Notes: a model not told the origin generated them from the letters alone. DNA of 64,000 bases from Perca fluviatilis (GCF_010015445.1 NC_053123.1:10823934-10887933); one strand, 5' to 3'. Numbered from the stretch's first letter, positions 34,405 through 47,928 are shown. A program made the numbers and translations.

Positions 34405-35728
34405 AAAACTCAATGTCAATAACCTTTAAATGTGCATTTAATGTACAAGTGCACAGTGTAAAATGATTTACAAAAGCACGAACAATCATGACAAATTATA
34501 GGTGCTGGACAGAAGAACATGTAAAAAGAGGACTGGACCAGCAAACCACAGGAGAACAGAGTACACTGAGAGAAAGCTCTTTTCCTCCTTTTCTTTCTCA
34601 TTTATTGGTGGGTGGCAGCCAACATGGCCGGCACAAAAACAGTCATTGTTGTGATTCATGTTGGCCATATTCTTTTCTTGATGCAGCTGGCCTGGACTTG
34701 ACTGGGCTTGATTATAATTATGGCAATATCACCAAGCCCTCAGCACATGCACTGATGCTGGACTAGCCTTGTAATGTAATTTACAAAATACTATATGATT
34801 AATGGTTTCAACTGGTACACATATTGCAAATACATTTTTCAGTTTGCCACAATAAACTGCTATGTATGTTTAAATGTATGTCAATATATCAGACCTCAAC
34901 ATATATCAACATTATAAGTCTTAGGAGTGTGCCTGGACTGTTATAGTAGCCAGACTTGAGTGCTGTAGGCGGTGAGAATTTCTCTGGCAAAGCTCAGTGA
35001 TTGGCACCGGATGGATGAGTCCAGCCTGAGGCAGTCGAGTGTTGCTGGATATCAATCACCGTTGATAAATAGCCCTCTCCACTGAAAACAAATGTCCCCT
35101 CTTTTACCACAGATTTAGATGAATCAGCCATCAACATCCAATTGGTCTAGCTTTCTCTCCACTCATCAAAGTACACCTGTCAGCTGTCTTTTAGTGGAAA
35201 AACAAATGTCCTCTAAAACGCTGACAAGCTTAAAATTTAATTTTCGCACTACATAGTTACCTACATAAAAAAAACATCTCTATGAAGACAGACAGTCATT
35301 TCTTACACGTGTTAAACAATAGCATATTAATTTATCTTGACTTTATTACTGACCTTTCTCTCGCTCGTACACTGAGGCTCCTCTTTCGCAGTAGAAAGGC
35401 TGTCAGGATGAAATCTAAATAGGTAATTATCTGACTTGTGTGAAGCAGAGAATAAGAGAGGCGGCCGGCAGGTCCTCGTGACCTGCCTAAAATCAAGCCC
35501 ACTTCTCAGCAAAGGAATATTAATTGCAGTTCCACCTTGTGTCTGGAGTTTTATTGGATCCCTTTGTTTTCCCTAACAAGCTAAAATGAGGGCAGCTTTT
35601 TTCCTTCCCACATTCGACCATTGATTGTTTGCCTAACATTTAGCATTTGAGATGGGCTTCATCTCAGGCATTATTAATTGAGTCCCTAAACTGACAATGA
35701 ATGCAGATTTTTTTCACCCTAGTCATTT

Positions 35729-35762
<34 letters not shown>

Positions 35763-36479
35763 ATGTGCGTGCGCATGTGTGTGTGTGTGTGTGTGGTAGA
35801 GACAGCGAGAGAGACTGGTTGCCCTATACTTATCCTTGCTTCTCACTAACTGAATACCGTCTGTTTCTGGTGGCTTACTGCCCCCAATAGGCCATCACAG
35901 TGAAAACTAAAACATGAAATACAATGGACTCATTTGATTTCCTGGCTCATTCTACATTTGAAGATAATGGCATTGCACAAATATTTATCTTTATCTTGGA
36001 GTCAGAATAAATTTAAGCAAATGTTCAAAAAAGAACCCTATGCTTTAACTGTAAAAATGTATATGTTCTATGTAGTATATGTAAAGTGTAGAGTGTAAAA
36101 CACATTGTTTACAAGTCAGAGATAGTGTGCAAAAATTTAAATAAAATGTACGTTGTATACTGTTGCTGGCCTTACACACTATTAGGTGCACTCATTTACT
36201 TCGTTTCTATGATTATAACATTGTAAGATCTATTCATAACTATAGTGAATTACATGAAATGTGATATGAAATATATGTTACAGTAAGAAAAGCAGATGTG
36301 TAAATAATGATGGCTGAATTCCATTTAGCTGCTTCAGGACAGAGCCATTGTTAATGTTGTCAGTAACAACTGTGCTTTTCTGACTATGACAGGTCATAAA
36401 TGTCTGGCTTTGCTGTATCACTCCAAGTGAAACAGCAAATACAAATTTAATACCAATGCAACGCAATCTCATTAACAGG
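34405..36479. other. Unassigned sequence with one GT microsatellite
   Basis: No gene is supported. A (GT)n tract lies at 35732-35795. Open frames are short and without motifs. Confidence 0.4.
35732..35795. repeat. (GT)n microsatellite
   Basis: Two GT runs separated by GCATGTGCGTGCGCAT. Confidence 0.95.
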
Positions 36480-36725
36480 TTCCTGTGATATCGTACACAA
36501 ACGTATACACACCAATTCGAATGATATCCTGCAAAATTAGGCGCCGGCTCCTTGACCAATTACATGACAGTTGAGTTTAGCGGTCTTTACAGATAAATTT
36601 AGCCAAGAAAATGTTACTGTGAGCCGGGTATAGTGCACTGTGAAGTGCCGACCGTTTCAGAGGCAATTGCCGTTAAGTTTAGCCGACAAAATGAGTGCAA
36701 AATCTTTGCACTCACATCTTTCGTT
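36480..36725. repeat. Probable fish interspersed repeat fragment
   Basis: It contains AGTTTAGCGGTCTTTACAGA and later GCCGTTAAGTTTAGCCGACA, two related words spaced about 90 bp. I associate this with a widespread fish DNA element, but no ends are visible. The identification is from memory and weak. Confidence 0.35.
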
Positions 36726-38100
36726 ACTGTATTAGAGCTACACTTATGTCAACAACCAGTCAAGAAACCAATATGTTAATAAGTAAAAAGTGACAGACAT
36801 ATCCTCTTCCTCCATTTCTACTCTGTTCCTTCTGTCTTATCCTTTAAGATAAAACAAAACCCTGATGCTAATTTCATGACTTCGAAATGCAAATTGGACA
36901 GATGAAACAACATCCAAAATGTCCAAAAACAGACAGAGGCCAGACAGCAGTTGGTAAGTTAAACAAATATGACAAATAGCAGTACAAGAAAAAGAAAATG
37001 TAAGATATTAATACGGATCCTACTTAAAGTGGCTACTGTCTAAATACAATAACCTGATGGTGGAAGGAATACAATATTTGGAGAAATGATTACTTTATAT
37101 ACTGTATGTACTGTATGTAGGATTGCTTTCATTTTATTTTCACATGTGTATCTGTGGGCATGCGCTCATTTTTAAATTACAGCCTATGTAGATGTTTAGC
37201 CTTTAGGCAACATCTACATATTTATTTAATGAATGCAGAAAGTTAAATTGGTTAGAATATAGCTAGCATATATAATAAATATAATGAAATAATTTAGTTT
37301 AGGCTATGCATAGTACCTAGACCTGCCAACAAAAGCTTATTGTTAGAAGAAAACCAAACATTCCTTAGACCTATAGACCACTACTGACCTCAATCACGCT
37401 GGCTCCCTCATAATCAACTGCTCTACCAATCTCCTGCTTCTCTCTCTCTCTGCTGAAATATCTTCCAATATCCATCTCATCTGCTCAATGAATTGAAGGA
37501 TACAATGGTACAATGGCATTAACAGGGACCCTATGACATTTAGTTTTCAGTGACAACAACATTCTATGGGGATTGATATTGTTTTAGAATAGGCCTACTA
37601 TAGAGATAAGCTATATTATTGGCAATGAATAAAGAGTTGTGATTAGCTTGCTAAGTTAACTATTTCTTGTATTTCGCTTGTTCACTCTAGCTAGGCTTTA
37701 GTTTTCCATAGCAAACCAAAATATCCCCTTTCCTTTACCTTAAGAAAACGTAGCTAAAGGTAAGCAGGTAATTAAAAACAACTTACAATTTCACTCTGTA
37801 TCACTACGTGTAATCAAACTTCCTTTCACCATTAGCATGTGTATTGGTGTGTGTATGTGTGGGGGGGAGGGTGCATAGCGAGTTCAGACCAAAGAGTAGC
37901 GACAAGACGAGAGGAATCCCCCAGTTACTTGCAACACTCTGAAAGCTGCCAGTTCACACCAATGCAACGAGACGGTGCGGCGCATCATCTTGATAGCACA
38001 ACGACTCTCTGTACTTCTGTCTAACTTCCGACTTTTCGGCTATTTTTTGTAGCTATAGATATCATTTGTTGCGTCTAAATATGAATGAGGATAAATCGAA
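36726..38100. other. Unassigned sequence
   Basis: No gene or clear element. Short open frames only. Confidence 0.4.
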
Positions 38101-38520
38101 TTGTTATTGTTGTTCTTATTATTATTTAGGGGGGCTTAGGAACATTTTGGGGTAGCTTCAGCCTCCCTAAAATAGACTTAACGACGTCCCTGATAAGGAG
38201 CAAGGTTACCTCCCCTTTCTCTGCTTTGCCCGCCAAAAGAATTTGGCCCGCCCATGAGAAAGAGAAAGACATCATGGCTTGCAAACAAGCAAAGTGGCAG
38301 TTGGTCAAAGCCACACCCCCACTCTCCACCTTGCCCCCCTCTCCTCCTCAATAGCATTTAAAGCTACAGACAGAAATGGCATATTCTAAGGAACGTTGTG
38401 GGACTGGCTCTAGTGGCTGTAATTCTGCACTAAGGCTGAATTTCAGGAAATAGACTTCAGATACAGTATTAGGGGACCACTAAGGCCTATATAAAAGCAT
38501 CCAAAGAGCAGCATGTCATG
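38101..38520. repeat. Two abutting fish DNA-element fragments
   Basis: The left part (38130-38192) ends ACTTAACGACGTCCCT, like the right end of a hAT family related to 33275-34396. The next part (38200-38520) includes GGCCCGCCCATGAGA, GGGACTGGCTCTAGTGGCTG and GGACCACTAAGGCC, ending AGCAGCATGTCATGGGA. That matches, from memory, a TTAA-inserting fish MITE family. Target duplications are not preserved. Confidence 0.45.
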
Positions 38521-38986
38521 GGACAAGTAGTACTCCTGGGACACGAACACGTGTTTCCTGGGTGAAAGTCCTGTGTTTTTTCCCAGAACACGAACTCCGC
38601 TCCACTGCTTGAAAGCCCTGTGTTTCATGAGCCACCCATCCACCCTGACCTTCTTCTTATGCGGACCCGAGCACACTTATACAGTAGCTGTCAGTGTTGT
38701 GTATACAGCAATAAATACGTGGCATTCATACAAATTACAGTGCATTACTTTTCATAGCTATATGTACGAATGGTTCATGAAAACAGCCTGATTCTGTACT
38801 AATAATAACCCCAAGATATCACATAGGAAGTGCAATGAACCACAATTTATAGACAGCTCTACAAGCTGTATTTTAAAGTTATGCACATGGACAGGTCAAA
38901 CACATGCTCCTTATTGATCACATATCACATCTAATTTCTCTCACAGTTGGTGTCTGTCAGATTTGCCTGAGGTCATACCACCTTAC

Positions 38987-39175
38987 CTCCTGTCTCAGTG
39001 TGGTCTGGAGCCTCTAGACTGTCTGGTAACAAATGATCATCCTCCTGGCTGCTCTCTGCAGCCCAGCTCAAAGAGCCCACAGTGGCTGGCTGCTGCTCCC
39101 GTACAGACCTAATGGAGGGGGGAGACGACTGGAGATGGATTCCCTCTGTCATTCTCCAGTCAAGCATGCCAGACT
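38987..39175 (-). CDS. Possible internal coding exon of an unrecognised host gene
   Basis: On the minus strand an acceptor-like TCTTCAAATAG precedes, and a strong donor (GGAG/GTAAGG) follows, a 189-nt open frame with phase 1 at both ends, so it could be included or skipped without shifting the frame. It encodes SGMLDWRMTEGIHLQSSPPS, then EQQPATVGSLSWAAESSQED and DHLLPDSLEAPDHTETG. The composition is acidic and Ser/Pro-rich, as in disordered linker regions of large cytoplasmic or receptor proteins. It is not part of any repeat I see here. I do not recognise the family. A chance frame remains possible. Confidence 0.35.
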
Positions 39176-40491
39176 CTATTTGAAGAGATGAGCCATGTTT
39201 GAGTCCACGTCTCTAATTAGCCACATAGGCCTTTGTTCGGAGAGCTATTATACTGCCTAATAACAGCTACTGTAGAGCCTTGAAAGGAAATAACTAACAC
39301 TCTCAGTTTAGAGATGGCATTGTCTTGAAGTCCAAAATAAATGGGAGCACAGAATTGCATTTTGTAAGGATTTGCAAGTATGCAAATAGCATTAGAAGGA
39401 GATGTGGTATGTGTGCTTAAGCTAGAGTGTCCCGTAACAATGAGAGAAATGCCAGAGAAGTGGGTCTCAGATGATTAAGAGCTGCCTCTTTTCCCAGGCG
39501 TCTTTGTCTCCAGAGAGACATCATCTTCCTGATAGTTTCTAGGCTGAGAAAGATGACGGAGAGAAGCGCCCAGCTACTCTTCCTTTGTCTGGTTCAGGAG
39601 GGCAGACTGCTGCATCTAGCCTTATTTATCTTACAAATGACTATCTCTAGGCACTGGTGTTTGACTTCACAGCTGGGTGATTGAGAGGGTGTAGAACTGA
39701 TCTGATCTCCACACTCTTTCTCTCTGTCTGTTGTAATTCACACTTAAAATTCATGAAGCCTCCTTCCATTAGTTCCAAAACAGGTATTTTTCTGCACTTG
39801 CCAACTTTCGTAGAACTTGCCACTAATCACATTTGATCTGGTCTGTGTTTCAATTATTCTATTAAAAGACACCTCTGTGTAATCAAGAAACCTCTGTGTG
39901 TTTCTGTCTTTCATTTCTTTTTTCTTCAACAGACAAAAACATGATCTTCCATTTCCTAATTAACCAACACAGGGGCATGTGGAGGAGAGAAAATAAGATG
40001 AAGCATGGATTCTCCTCTGAGTAGAGGCAATTAGCACCTTTTCCTTGGCGGAACATTGCAGGTTGCCTAAATAGTTGTTTCTCGTTGTTGCCCTGGTGTT
40101 TTCTCTTTTCTCTACTTGCCTTCTATGGAGACTGACCTATATGAAGAAGAAATGTCAAGCGTAAGGCAGGGAGCAGATGAGAGAAACAGCAGAGAGAGGA
40201 GACAAAAGCAGACCAAAGCCTGCACTCAGATCCACTCATGCAGGAAATGGAAAGAAAAAATAAATCCACTCTTTTCTCTTGTGCTCCCCTGGAGAGGTCA
40301 CCTTTTTTTAAACAGTTACATAGTGAAAGCTTTCAGATGTGGGTGCCACATTCTTTATCTGAAAGTTAACAAGATCAAAGCCTAATTCAACCAGAGAGAA
40401 TATTTATAGCTTTGCCGTTGTGGTTTACAAAATCCAGGATTGTATTTCACCTCTTTTGTATTATGACATGTGTAGAGTATATATATATATA
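39176..40491. other. Unassigned sequence
   Basis: No gene or transposon ends are seen. A TA tract at about 40478-40491 precedes the Tc1-like element. Confidence 0.4.
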
Positions 40492-41379
40492 CATTCACCT
40501 AAAGGATTATTAGGAACACCCTACTAATATCGTGTTTGACTCTATCCTATCAATATGGGCCAACATTTCTAAAGAATGCTTCCAGCACCTTGTTGAATCA
40601 ATGACCTAAATAATTAAGGCAGTTCTGAAGGTGAAAGGGATCCCCCACACCATTACACCACCACCACCACCAGCCTGCCCAGTGGTAACAAGGCATGACG
40701 GATCCATGTTCTCATTCTGTTTACGCCAAATTCTTACTCTACCATCTGAATGTCTCAACAGAAATCGAGACTCATCAGACCAGGCAACATTTTTCGAAGT
40801 CTTCAACTGTCCGATTTTGGTGTGCTCGTGCAAATTGTAGCCTCATTTCCCTATTTTTAGTGGAGATGAGTGGTACCCGGTGGGGTCTTCTGCTGGTGTA
40901 GCCTATCCGCCTCAAGGTTGTGCGTGTTGTCACAAATGCTTTACTGCATACCTCGGTTGTAACGAGTGGTTATTTGAGTCAAAGTTGATCTTCTATCAGC
41001 TGGAATCAGTCGGCCCATTCTCCTCTGACCTCTAGCATCAACAAGGCATTTTCACCCCCCAGGACTGCAGCATACTGGATGTTTTTCATTTTTCAGATCA
41101 TTCTTTGTAAACCCTAGAAATGGTTGTGCGTGAAAATCCCAGTAACTGAGCACATTGGGAAATACTCAAACCAGCCCATCTGGTACCAACAACCATGCCA
41201 CACTCAAAGTTGCTTAGATCACCTTTCTTTCCCATTCTGACATTCAGTTTGGAGTTCAGGAGATTATCTAGACCTGGATCACACCCCTAAATGCATTGAA
41301 GAAGCTGCCATGTGATTGGTTGATTAGATAATTTCATTAACATGAAATTTAACAGGTGTTCCTAATAATCCTTTAGGAG
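40492..41379 (-). mobile_element. Tc1-like transposon with internal deletion
   Basis: The left end CATTCACCTAAAGGATTATT follows TA, and the right side ends ACAGGTGTTCCTAATAATCC then TTTAGGAG, the inverted partner of the left repeat with its last bases eroded. This is a very common fish Tc1 family. Compared with the full element as I remember it, several hundred bases between the left end and the AAGGGATCCCCCACACC region are missing, removing the C-terminal half of the transposase gene. Confidence 0.85.
40640..41240 (-). pseudogene. Tc1-like transposase remnant
   Basis: The minus strand keeps VAWSDESRFLLRHSDGRVRI and GGGGGVMVWGI, which carry the first catalytic Asp (SDES) and the G-rich VMVWG motif of DD34E transposases. 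Upstream (higher coordinates) are decayed stretches of the DNA-binding region starting near MGKKGDLS-type sequence. The second Asp and the Glu lie in the deleted part. Inactive. Confidence 0.75.
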
Positions 41380-41982
41380 AAAAATCATCAGTAGTTGCTG
41401 ACACATAAGGACACAGATTATTAAAGGGGTGATAGAATGATTATATAGGGTATTTCACACTGTTCCTTATGGTCTCCTAATGGGGTATGTAACATTGGTT
41501 GGGCTGAAAATGGCCTGGTTAATATTTTATTGGCCCTTATGCATCCCTGTGTTTTGGCCCTATTTGTAACAAGAGCTTTTCTTCATGAATATTTAGATGA
41601 GCTGCACGCTGATTTGTTGAGCGAATTGCCATACACACATATTAGAGACGAGCGCTGATTGGTTGAGCGAATCCCCAATACACACACATTAGAGACGCGA
41701 CAGAATCTCATATTACAGATACTGCAATGTTTCCTTACCAAATTCACTTCTGAGCCTTTTTTATGCGAAAAATCAACTATATAAAGGTCAAATATGGGCC
41801 GTTTTATGAAAATTGATGGATAATTGCAAATTTGGTAAGACGTGTTGGACTTTAGGAGCTCCACACAGTCTGACAAGAAAGCAGCAGCCTGCTGGGCTCC
41901 ATACCCAGCGCAAAGTCACCCTTTGTGGATACTGCACTACCGGGGCTCTGCGGCCGGCTACCGCTATAACTATAATATATTT

Positions 41983-43777
41983 AGGGCCCGAGCGCCGACA
42001 GCGGCGAAGGCCCTATTGAAACCGAAGGAATTATTGTTTCTTTCTTTTTCCTGTCAAATGAATTGGCTTTTTGAGGGGCTTAACATATTCAAAAACTCAC
42101 CAAATTTGGCGGTCGCATCAAGTCTGGTGAAGATTTACGTATTTTAAGAGTTTCGGGAATAGGCGCACAAAAATGGCTCGCTAGCGCCCCCTACAAAGTT
42201 AAAAAAATTGAGCCCCTGCAGTGCGTTTAATGTAGACTCACGGAACTTGGTACACATATGTAGCATGTCAAGATTTACAAAAGACCTCATTAGAGCCATA
42301 CCCTAAACCCAACAGGAAGTCCGCCATTTTGATTTCAAAGTTCGAAATCAGTGCGATTTTGGCCATTTCCACGTCGTACTTTAACAAACTCCTCCTAGAG
42401 ATTTCATCCGATCAACTTCAAACTCGGTCTGTGCCATCTTAAGACATTAAAGATGAAAAGTTGTTAAAAGAAAAACTTTTCGTCATAGGGCGTGACCGTG
42501 GCGGGGCGGCTATTTTGTGCGTTTCGCCGCCGAAACAGGAAGTGGGTGTAACTCAAGTGTACATTGTCCAACTGGCTCGAAACTTTTCAGGATTCATAAG
42601 AGTCCAACCCTGAGGACAAATAAAGGCCGATATTTACTTAAAGTCATAGCGCCCCCTAGTGGCAACAGGAAGTAGGCCTAAAAGTCAAGGTGCTATTCTT
42701 TAACGAACTCCTCCTAGAGATTTCATCTGATGGACTTCAAACTTGGTCTGTACCATCCCAACACCTTAACGATGAAGAGTTATTAAAAGAAAAACTTTTC
42801 GTCAGACGGTGTGGGCGTGGCGTGGCGGCCATTTTGAGTGTTTAGCGATGAACAAAGAAATTGTTGTAACTTGAGTGTACGTTGTTGTATCTGCCCGAAA
42901 TTTCTCACGATTGATAAGGGTCCAGGCCTGAGGACACCTACAGGCCAAAATTGACTTTTGGTCATAGCACCCCCTGCTGGCAACAGGAGATGCACCTTAT
43001 ATGACAAACATCATCCGATTTACATGAAACTTATAATGTGTGGTCTACATGTGATACTGAGCCGCCCCCTATACTTTAACCATGCCCACTTACTCAGGCC
43101 ACACCCCCTTTCATAACATTTGAACCGTTTAACGTAGAGTTTTGTTTGAGGTGTCATTGAACTCAGCAGAGAGTTCCTTCTTCATTGGTGATGGTTTGGC
43201 CCGCCCCCTATGCTTAAGCCACGCCCCCTTTCATAACATTTCAACCGTTTAAGGTATACCCTTGTGTGAGGTATCATTGAACTCAGCAGAGACTTCATTC
43301 TTCATTGGTGATGGTTTGACCCGCCCCCTAAGATTTAGCCACGCCCCGTTGTATAACTAATAACCTGTTTGATGTAGACCCTTGTGTGAGGTATCATTGA
43401 ACTCAGCAGAGACTTCCTTCTTCATTGGTGATGGTTTGGCCCGCCCCCTATGTTCAAGCCACACTCCCTTTCATACATTTTAATGTTATGGCAAGACTAA
43501 GGTAGAGTCTTGCATGAGGTATCATTGAACTCAGCACAGACTTCCTTCTTCATTGGTGATGGTTTGGCCCGCCCCCTATACTTTAGCCACGCCCCCTTTC
43601 ACAGCTGATGAACCGTATGACGTAGAGTCTTGTGTGTATCATTGAACTCGACTCATTGGTGATGATTTGCAGCGTCTGAGTGCACGGAATGTACGGTCGC
43701 AAGGAGCGGCGTCCGCCGGTAACCCTGACGCACGCAGAGGCGCGAGGGCCCGTCCATCGCTGCTCGCAGCTTTAATT
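41983..43777. repeat. AGGGCCCGAGC-type fish repeat with tandem modules
   Basis: It starts AGGGCCCGAGCGCCGACAGC and ends near GAGGGCCCGTCCATCGCTGC and AGCTTTAATT. Inside are two related units of about 320 bp (starting near 42355 and 42690, sharing AACTCCTCCTAGAGATTTCA and ACTTTTCGTCA) and then the 120-bp tandem array. This organisation is familiar from abundant fish repeats. It has no coding content that I can support. Confidence 0.7.
43063..43670. repeat. About 120-bp tandem array, five units
   Basis: CATTGGTGATGGTTTGGCCC recurs near 43183, 43303, 43423 and 43550, with a shorter last unit near 43654. Each unit also has GCCACGCCCCCTTTCATA-like and ATCATTGAACTCAGCAGAGA-like stretches. Spacing is 120, 120, about 128 and about 103 bp. 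Confidence 0.9.
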
Positions 43778-44773
43778 ACAGTTTGAATTTCGTCACGGCA
43801 TGAATATTACAGGTTCCCCAAGGTCTTACAAAGCTTAGCTAACACTTGTCCGATTTCGGATTTCAATTGAATGCATTTTTGTGAATGTCAGAGGTCTCGT
43901 TAGGAGGAGGCTAGCTAGCTCTCATTGATGGACTCCAGCTCTATCAATGAGACTTGCGGACAAGAGGCGTTTATTTCCCCGATTGTTTGTTTAAATAACT
44001 CAAGACACATATCCATTATAATATTAACTGGAACCTGCGGGCTGCGGTAAGAGATTGCGGGCGTAACAAGCTCACTGACCGCGCTCTCAGTCACTCACCG
44101 GTTGGCCGGTAGCAGGAGGAGGGGAGGGAGAACAGCGAGCTGCAGGCCCTGGAGCGCTGTCAGGACAGCGGCGTTTGTTAGTCCAGTCACCCAGAGAAGG
44201 GTAAGTTTATAAGGGTATTGAGCACCGGGCCGCCGGCCGAGCTCAATCAAGCTCACAGTAGGCCGGGGTCTGTGACGGAGGACAGGCAGGGCGGCGATGT
44301 AGCAACCCAAGCAGCACCAGCCGCTGAACTTCGACACACAGTCGGACAAAATTTGCAATTAGCCATCAATTTTCGTAAAACGGCCCATATTTGAGCTTTA
44401 CATAGTTGATTTCTCACATAAAAAAGTTTCAGAAGTGAATTTTGTAATAGAATAGCAGAGATCTGCCTGACCTAGATTCAGAAGACTACCTGATCTCAGG
44501 TCAGTTGTGTAGCATATGTAAATGTTGGGGCGTGACCGTTCTCTTAATACACCCATGGGTGTGACAAAGTTACAGGTCTTGGGAGGTTGACGTCAACTTC
44601 CAGCTTTGTTGAGATTCGCCCGTTTTCAGCGGCAGTTTCAAAATATGAGATTTTCGTAGTAAAGGGGTGTCAATGGGATTTTGAGCTTATATGTATGTCC
44701 TATTTACCCACCGAACTGTCGTTATTCAACTATGACAGGGTAAAATCGGTTTTGCATTCTATCACCCCTTTAA

Positions 44774-46396
44774 CACATTTTCCTCAGATGGTAAGTGTAA
44801 AGAGAAAATAGGCTATAAATTCAAAACTTAGCCAACTCATCATGAGGAAATGCCATAATGAAAGTGCAAAAATAGAAAATATCCAACATCTGTGTGTCCC
44901 TGATAAACTGAGAGTTACTCGCTCTCGCTACAGTCCCCGTATATTATCTTCATTTTGCACTCCCGGTTAGCGTTCAAGAAAATGTCCACTGCTTTACCGC
45001 GTTGCACATCACAACAACTACAACTTGTTTACCCACACCACCCCCTGCTGCATATCTGATGTAATTACATGCATATCTGATACATTGCCACTACTTAATT
45101 ACTGAACCATAGCCACAGATGAAATAATATTCTACAACAATGAGCCACGTTGATTAGTAGTTTTGATGGTCGAATATTCAAATAGTCAAAACCCCTAGTG
45201 AGTAATGGCCTTAATAACACATGAGGTGGACATCTACAGCCCGAAATTATGACACCATATTAGCTTCCCTGGCATTTTTTAGGACTCATACTCTACTTCA
45301 TTATACGCTAAATATTATGGAGGCTTTAAAGCAGGAGTTGGCTGCAAATAATCCATCAGAATGCTAACACATCCCTTCAGAAAAAAATTTATAGAAAATA
45401 CACAATGTGTGAAGCTTCAGACAGAAGACTCCCTTTGTTTACTTGAGTGATTAAGAGGCAGTTAATAATGTGCCTGCATTTCTGAAGGTTTATGTCACTA
45501 TCATCACCATCCGTACAGTAGATGGGACTTTGCTCTGATTTGCTTGATGTCTACAATAAGTAGTGCATAAGACCTACACATTAACATAGAAATTGACAGT
45601 CAAACTGCAAAGCTTTTGATGTTCAGTTTCTGGTGTCAATCAAGCAGCATGAGCAGCTTCTCAGGAGATATGCTGAGGTAACAATTTATGAAGACTGACA
45701 ACCTGGTTGAGAAGATGTGCGAAAGGAATGATGGCCATTTAAGAAAAAAACTGCCACTTACACCTAAAAATATACATGATTGCCACTTGAGATACTACAC
45801 AAGAAAATGTTTGACATTTGTGTCATATATTCCCAAAATCACATCTCTGGTGGTCCTGTTTTTGGAGCTCACGTTCAGTCTTTAGCAGCATTTTAATCTC
45901 TGTAGTATTATTTCATCATATAAATGATGAAATGTTTTTTTTTTTCTACTAACAAGCATGACTAGGGTGATGTTTTTGTAAATGTTTTCATATGGGCTGA
46001 CAGGGACTGAAAGAACTGACACTGAGCTTGTGGGATATGGTGTTCTGTCTTTATACTTTGAAGATTTGGCTTTGATAACATACACAGAAGATGGCCCTTA
46101 TCCACAGCAAATACAGTCTACTTAACACTAAAATATACACCTCTGCATTAGCCCGGGGCCAAGGCCAGCTGGGAATATGCAATGGATGAAAAGACTTGTA
46201 AATGTCAGACTGCTGTCTTAATTATAAAAGCCAATATTGGTGGCAAAACTGTTTTTGAGGTAGAAATAATGATTTATAATTAAGCTTCAACACAATGATA
46301 CAAAAACCCTTCAAGTTTCTTTTAATACAATGGCCATAATCTTAAAAGGTCATTAGTTACTCAACATAATCAACAATAACACTGACAACCTTTTTA
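44774..46396. other. Unassigned sequence with a possible hAT-like arm
   Basis: Near 45165-45205 the words GATGGTCGAATATTCAAATA and CAAAACCCCTAGTGAG resemble the right arm of a fish hAT family. I cannot find its partner. Nothing else is supported. Confidence 0.35.
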
Positions 46397-46580
46397 CACT
46401 CAGTTGCCAGTTTATTAGGTACACATAGCTTATACAACAGCAGTAAATCTAACCTTCCAAGTTGCTTCAAAGGATGTTGTTTATCATTTTCTGTGGTGCT
46501 GTTGTGTTGTGTCATGTTGAGTGTTTCAAATATTCATTTAGCACCTCTTGATATATTGATGGGGTGGACAAAATATTGTA
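46397..46580. repeat. Tc1-like MITE fragment
   Basis: After a TA, CACTCAGTTGCCAGTTTATT and AGGTACACATAG match the left end of a known fish Tc1-type family. The following GTTGTTTATCATTTTCTG agrees with its interior as I remember it. The right end is not found. Confidence 0.5.
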
Positions 46581-47858
46581 TTATATGACACCTCACTTTT
46601 ATTGGGCCTAACTTTATTTGGCCTGAAATCTATAGTGGTTTGGCTTATGTCCTTTGGGGCTAAAGTGAATAAAAGTAACATTGTTTCAGACTCCAGGGAC
46701 ATCATAGTGGTCTCATGGGTCCAAACAAAGTCTTATAAAGGCATAAAATATCAAAGCAAAAATGTAGACAAAAAATATTTTTTTAGTAAAGGTTTGAATA
46801 AATAAAACTTGAATATAAGTAAATTTGACACAGAACCAAAAGCTAAAACCCACTTTCCACTTGACCTTTGACCTGTCACACTTCTGAGGTATTGGTTACT
46901 GTGTGAACTTTGACTCATGACCTTTGAACCAGCCATTGAGCAGAAACCCCAAGGCCATGGCTAGTATCGACCTGCTGTATGCCCTGAGCAATGTGTAGGG
47001 ACCAACACCTCTCTAAAGGTAATTTGTCACATTCATAAGTAACTAGCTTAAATTCCACCAGGGCTCCGTGTTTCACCAGCGTCTATTGGAGAAATTTCTC
47101 AAACTGTCCAGGCTGTTACTACACTTTGTCATGGTGGACACTTGAGGTCAAACATGTACATTTGTAGCTCCATAAGGTGCTCTGTTTATGATGGTGAGCG
47201 TAACCCCTCTACCAATGGCCCCACCAAATCACACTGGCAACAGCGTTAATTCAAGCTTTGGAGGAATAGCTTGACAATTTGGGGAAGACGCTTAAAGTAT
47301 TTATTTTATTTTGGTGGGTAAAGTGAGAATATTGATACCACTCATATGTACAGAGAGCTGTGTTTATCTTCTCTTAACTCTCAAGCAAATACGTGTATTT
47401 CCTATAATGTTAAACTGTTCCTTTAAACAAAAACAAAATAGGCTCCTTTGACTGTAGATTCGATAATATTTTCTCCCATCTGAAACCTCATCTTGTTTGA
47501 CTCCTCTTAATGGTGGGATATTTGCAGACAAAATGACAGAGGATGTTGTTGTTACCTGTAAAGAAAAGCTTGAGAAAGTTCAAACAAAGGCAGAAATGTC
47601 TGTGAGCGTATCAAATTCAGAAGAAGAAATTCTGAGTTGTTTGGAAAAGAACAGTACTACAAATACCAAGCTGCCATTCAGTGGTACAAACCACCATAAT
47701 GACATGGAATAGTTAGGGTGCAACAAACAACCTCAAATTCTTACGGCAAACATGATGCCCTGCAGCCGAAGAATTGAATTGAAAAACAATGACTCGAACT
47801 GTAAAGATAGGAATGTTCTCAAGGCACTAATGATGCTTTTTACATACCTTTTACGTGT

Positions 47859-47928
<70 letters not shown>

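Larger units (their letters stand above)
41425..44769. mobile_element. TTAA-flanked (Kolobok-like) element, 3.35 kb
   Basis: The ends AGGGGTGATAGAATG are exact inverted repeats of 15 bp with TTAA outside both (41421-41424 and 44770-44773). Internal inverted arms of about 95 bp (41738-41837 and 44346-44444, sharing TATGGGCCGTTTTA) add a foldback structure. A second repeat family is inserted in the middle (41983-43777). No transposase frame is recognisable, although an 87-codon minus frame at 44095-44358 is GC-rich. Confidence 0.8.

Noticed and set aside
44095..44358. 87-codon GC-rich minus-strand frame in the 3.35-kb TTAA element
   Set aside because: There is no motif, and the same kind of sequence is expected from a CpG-rich non-coding arm.
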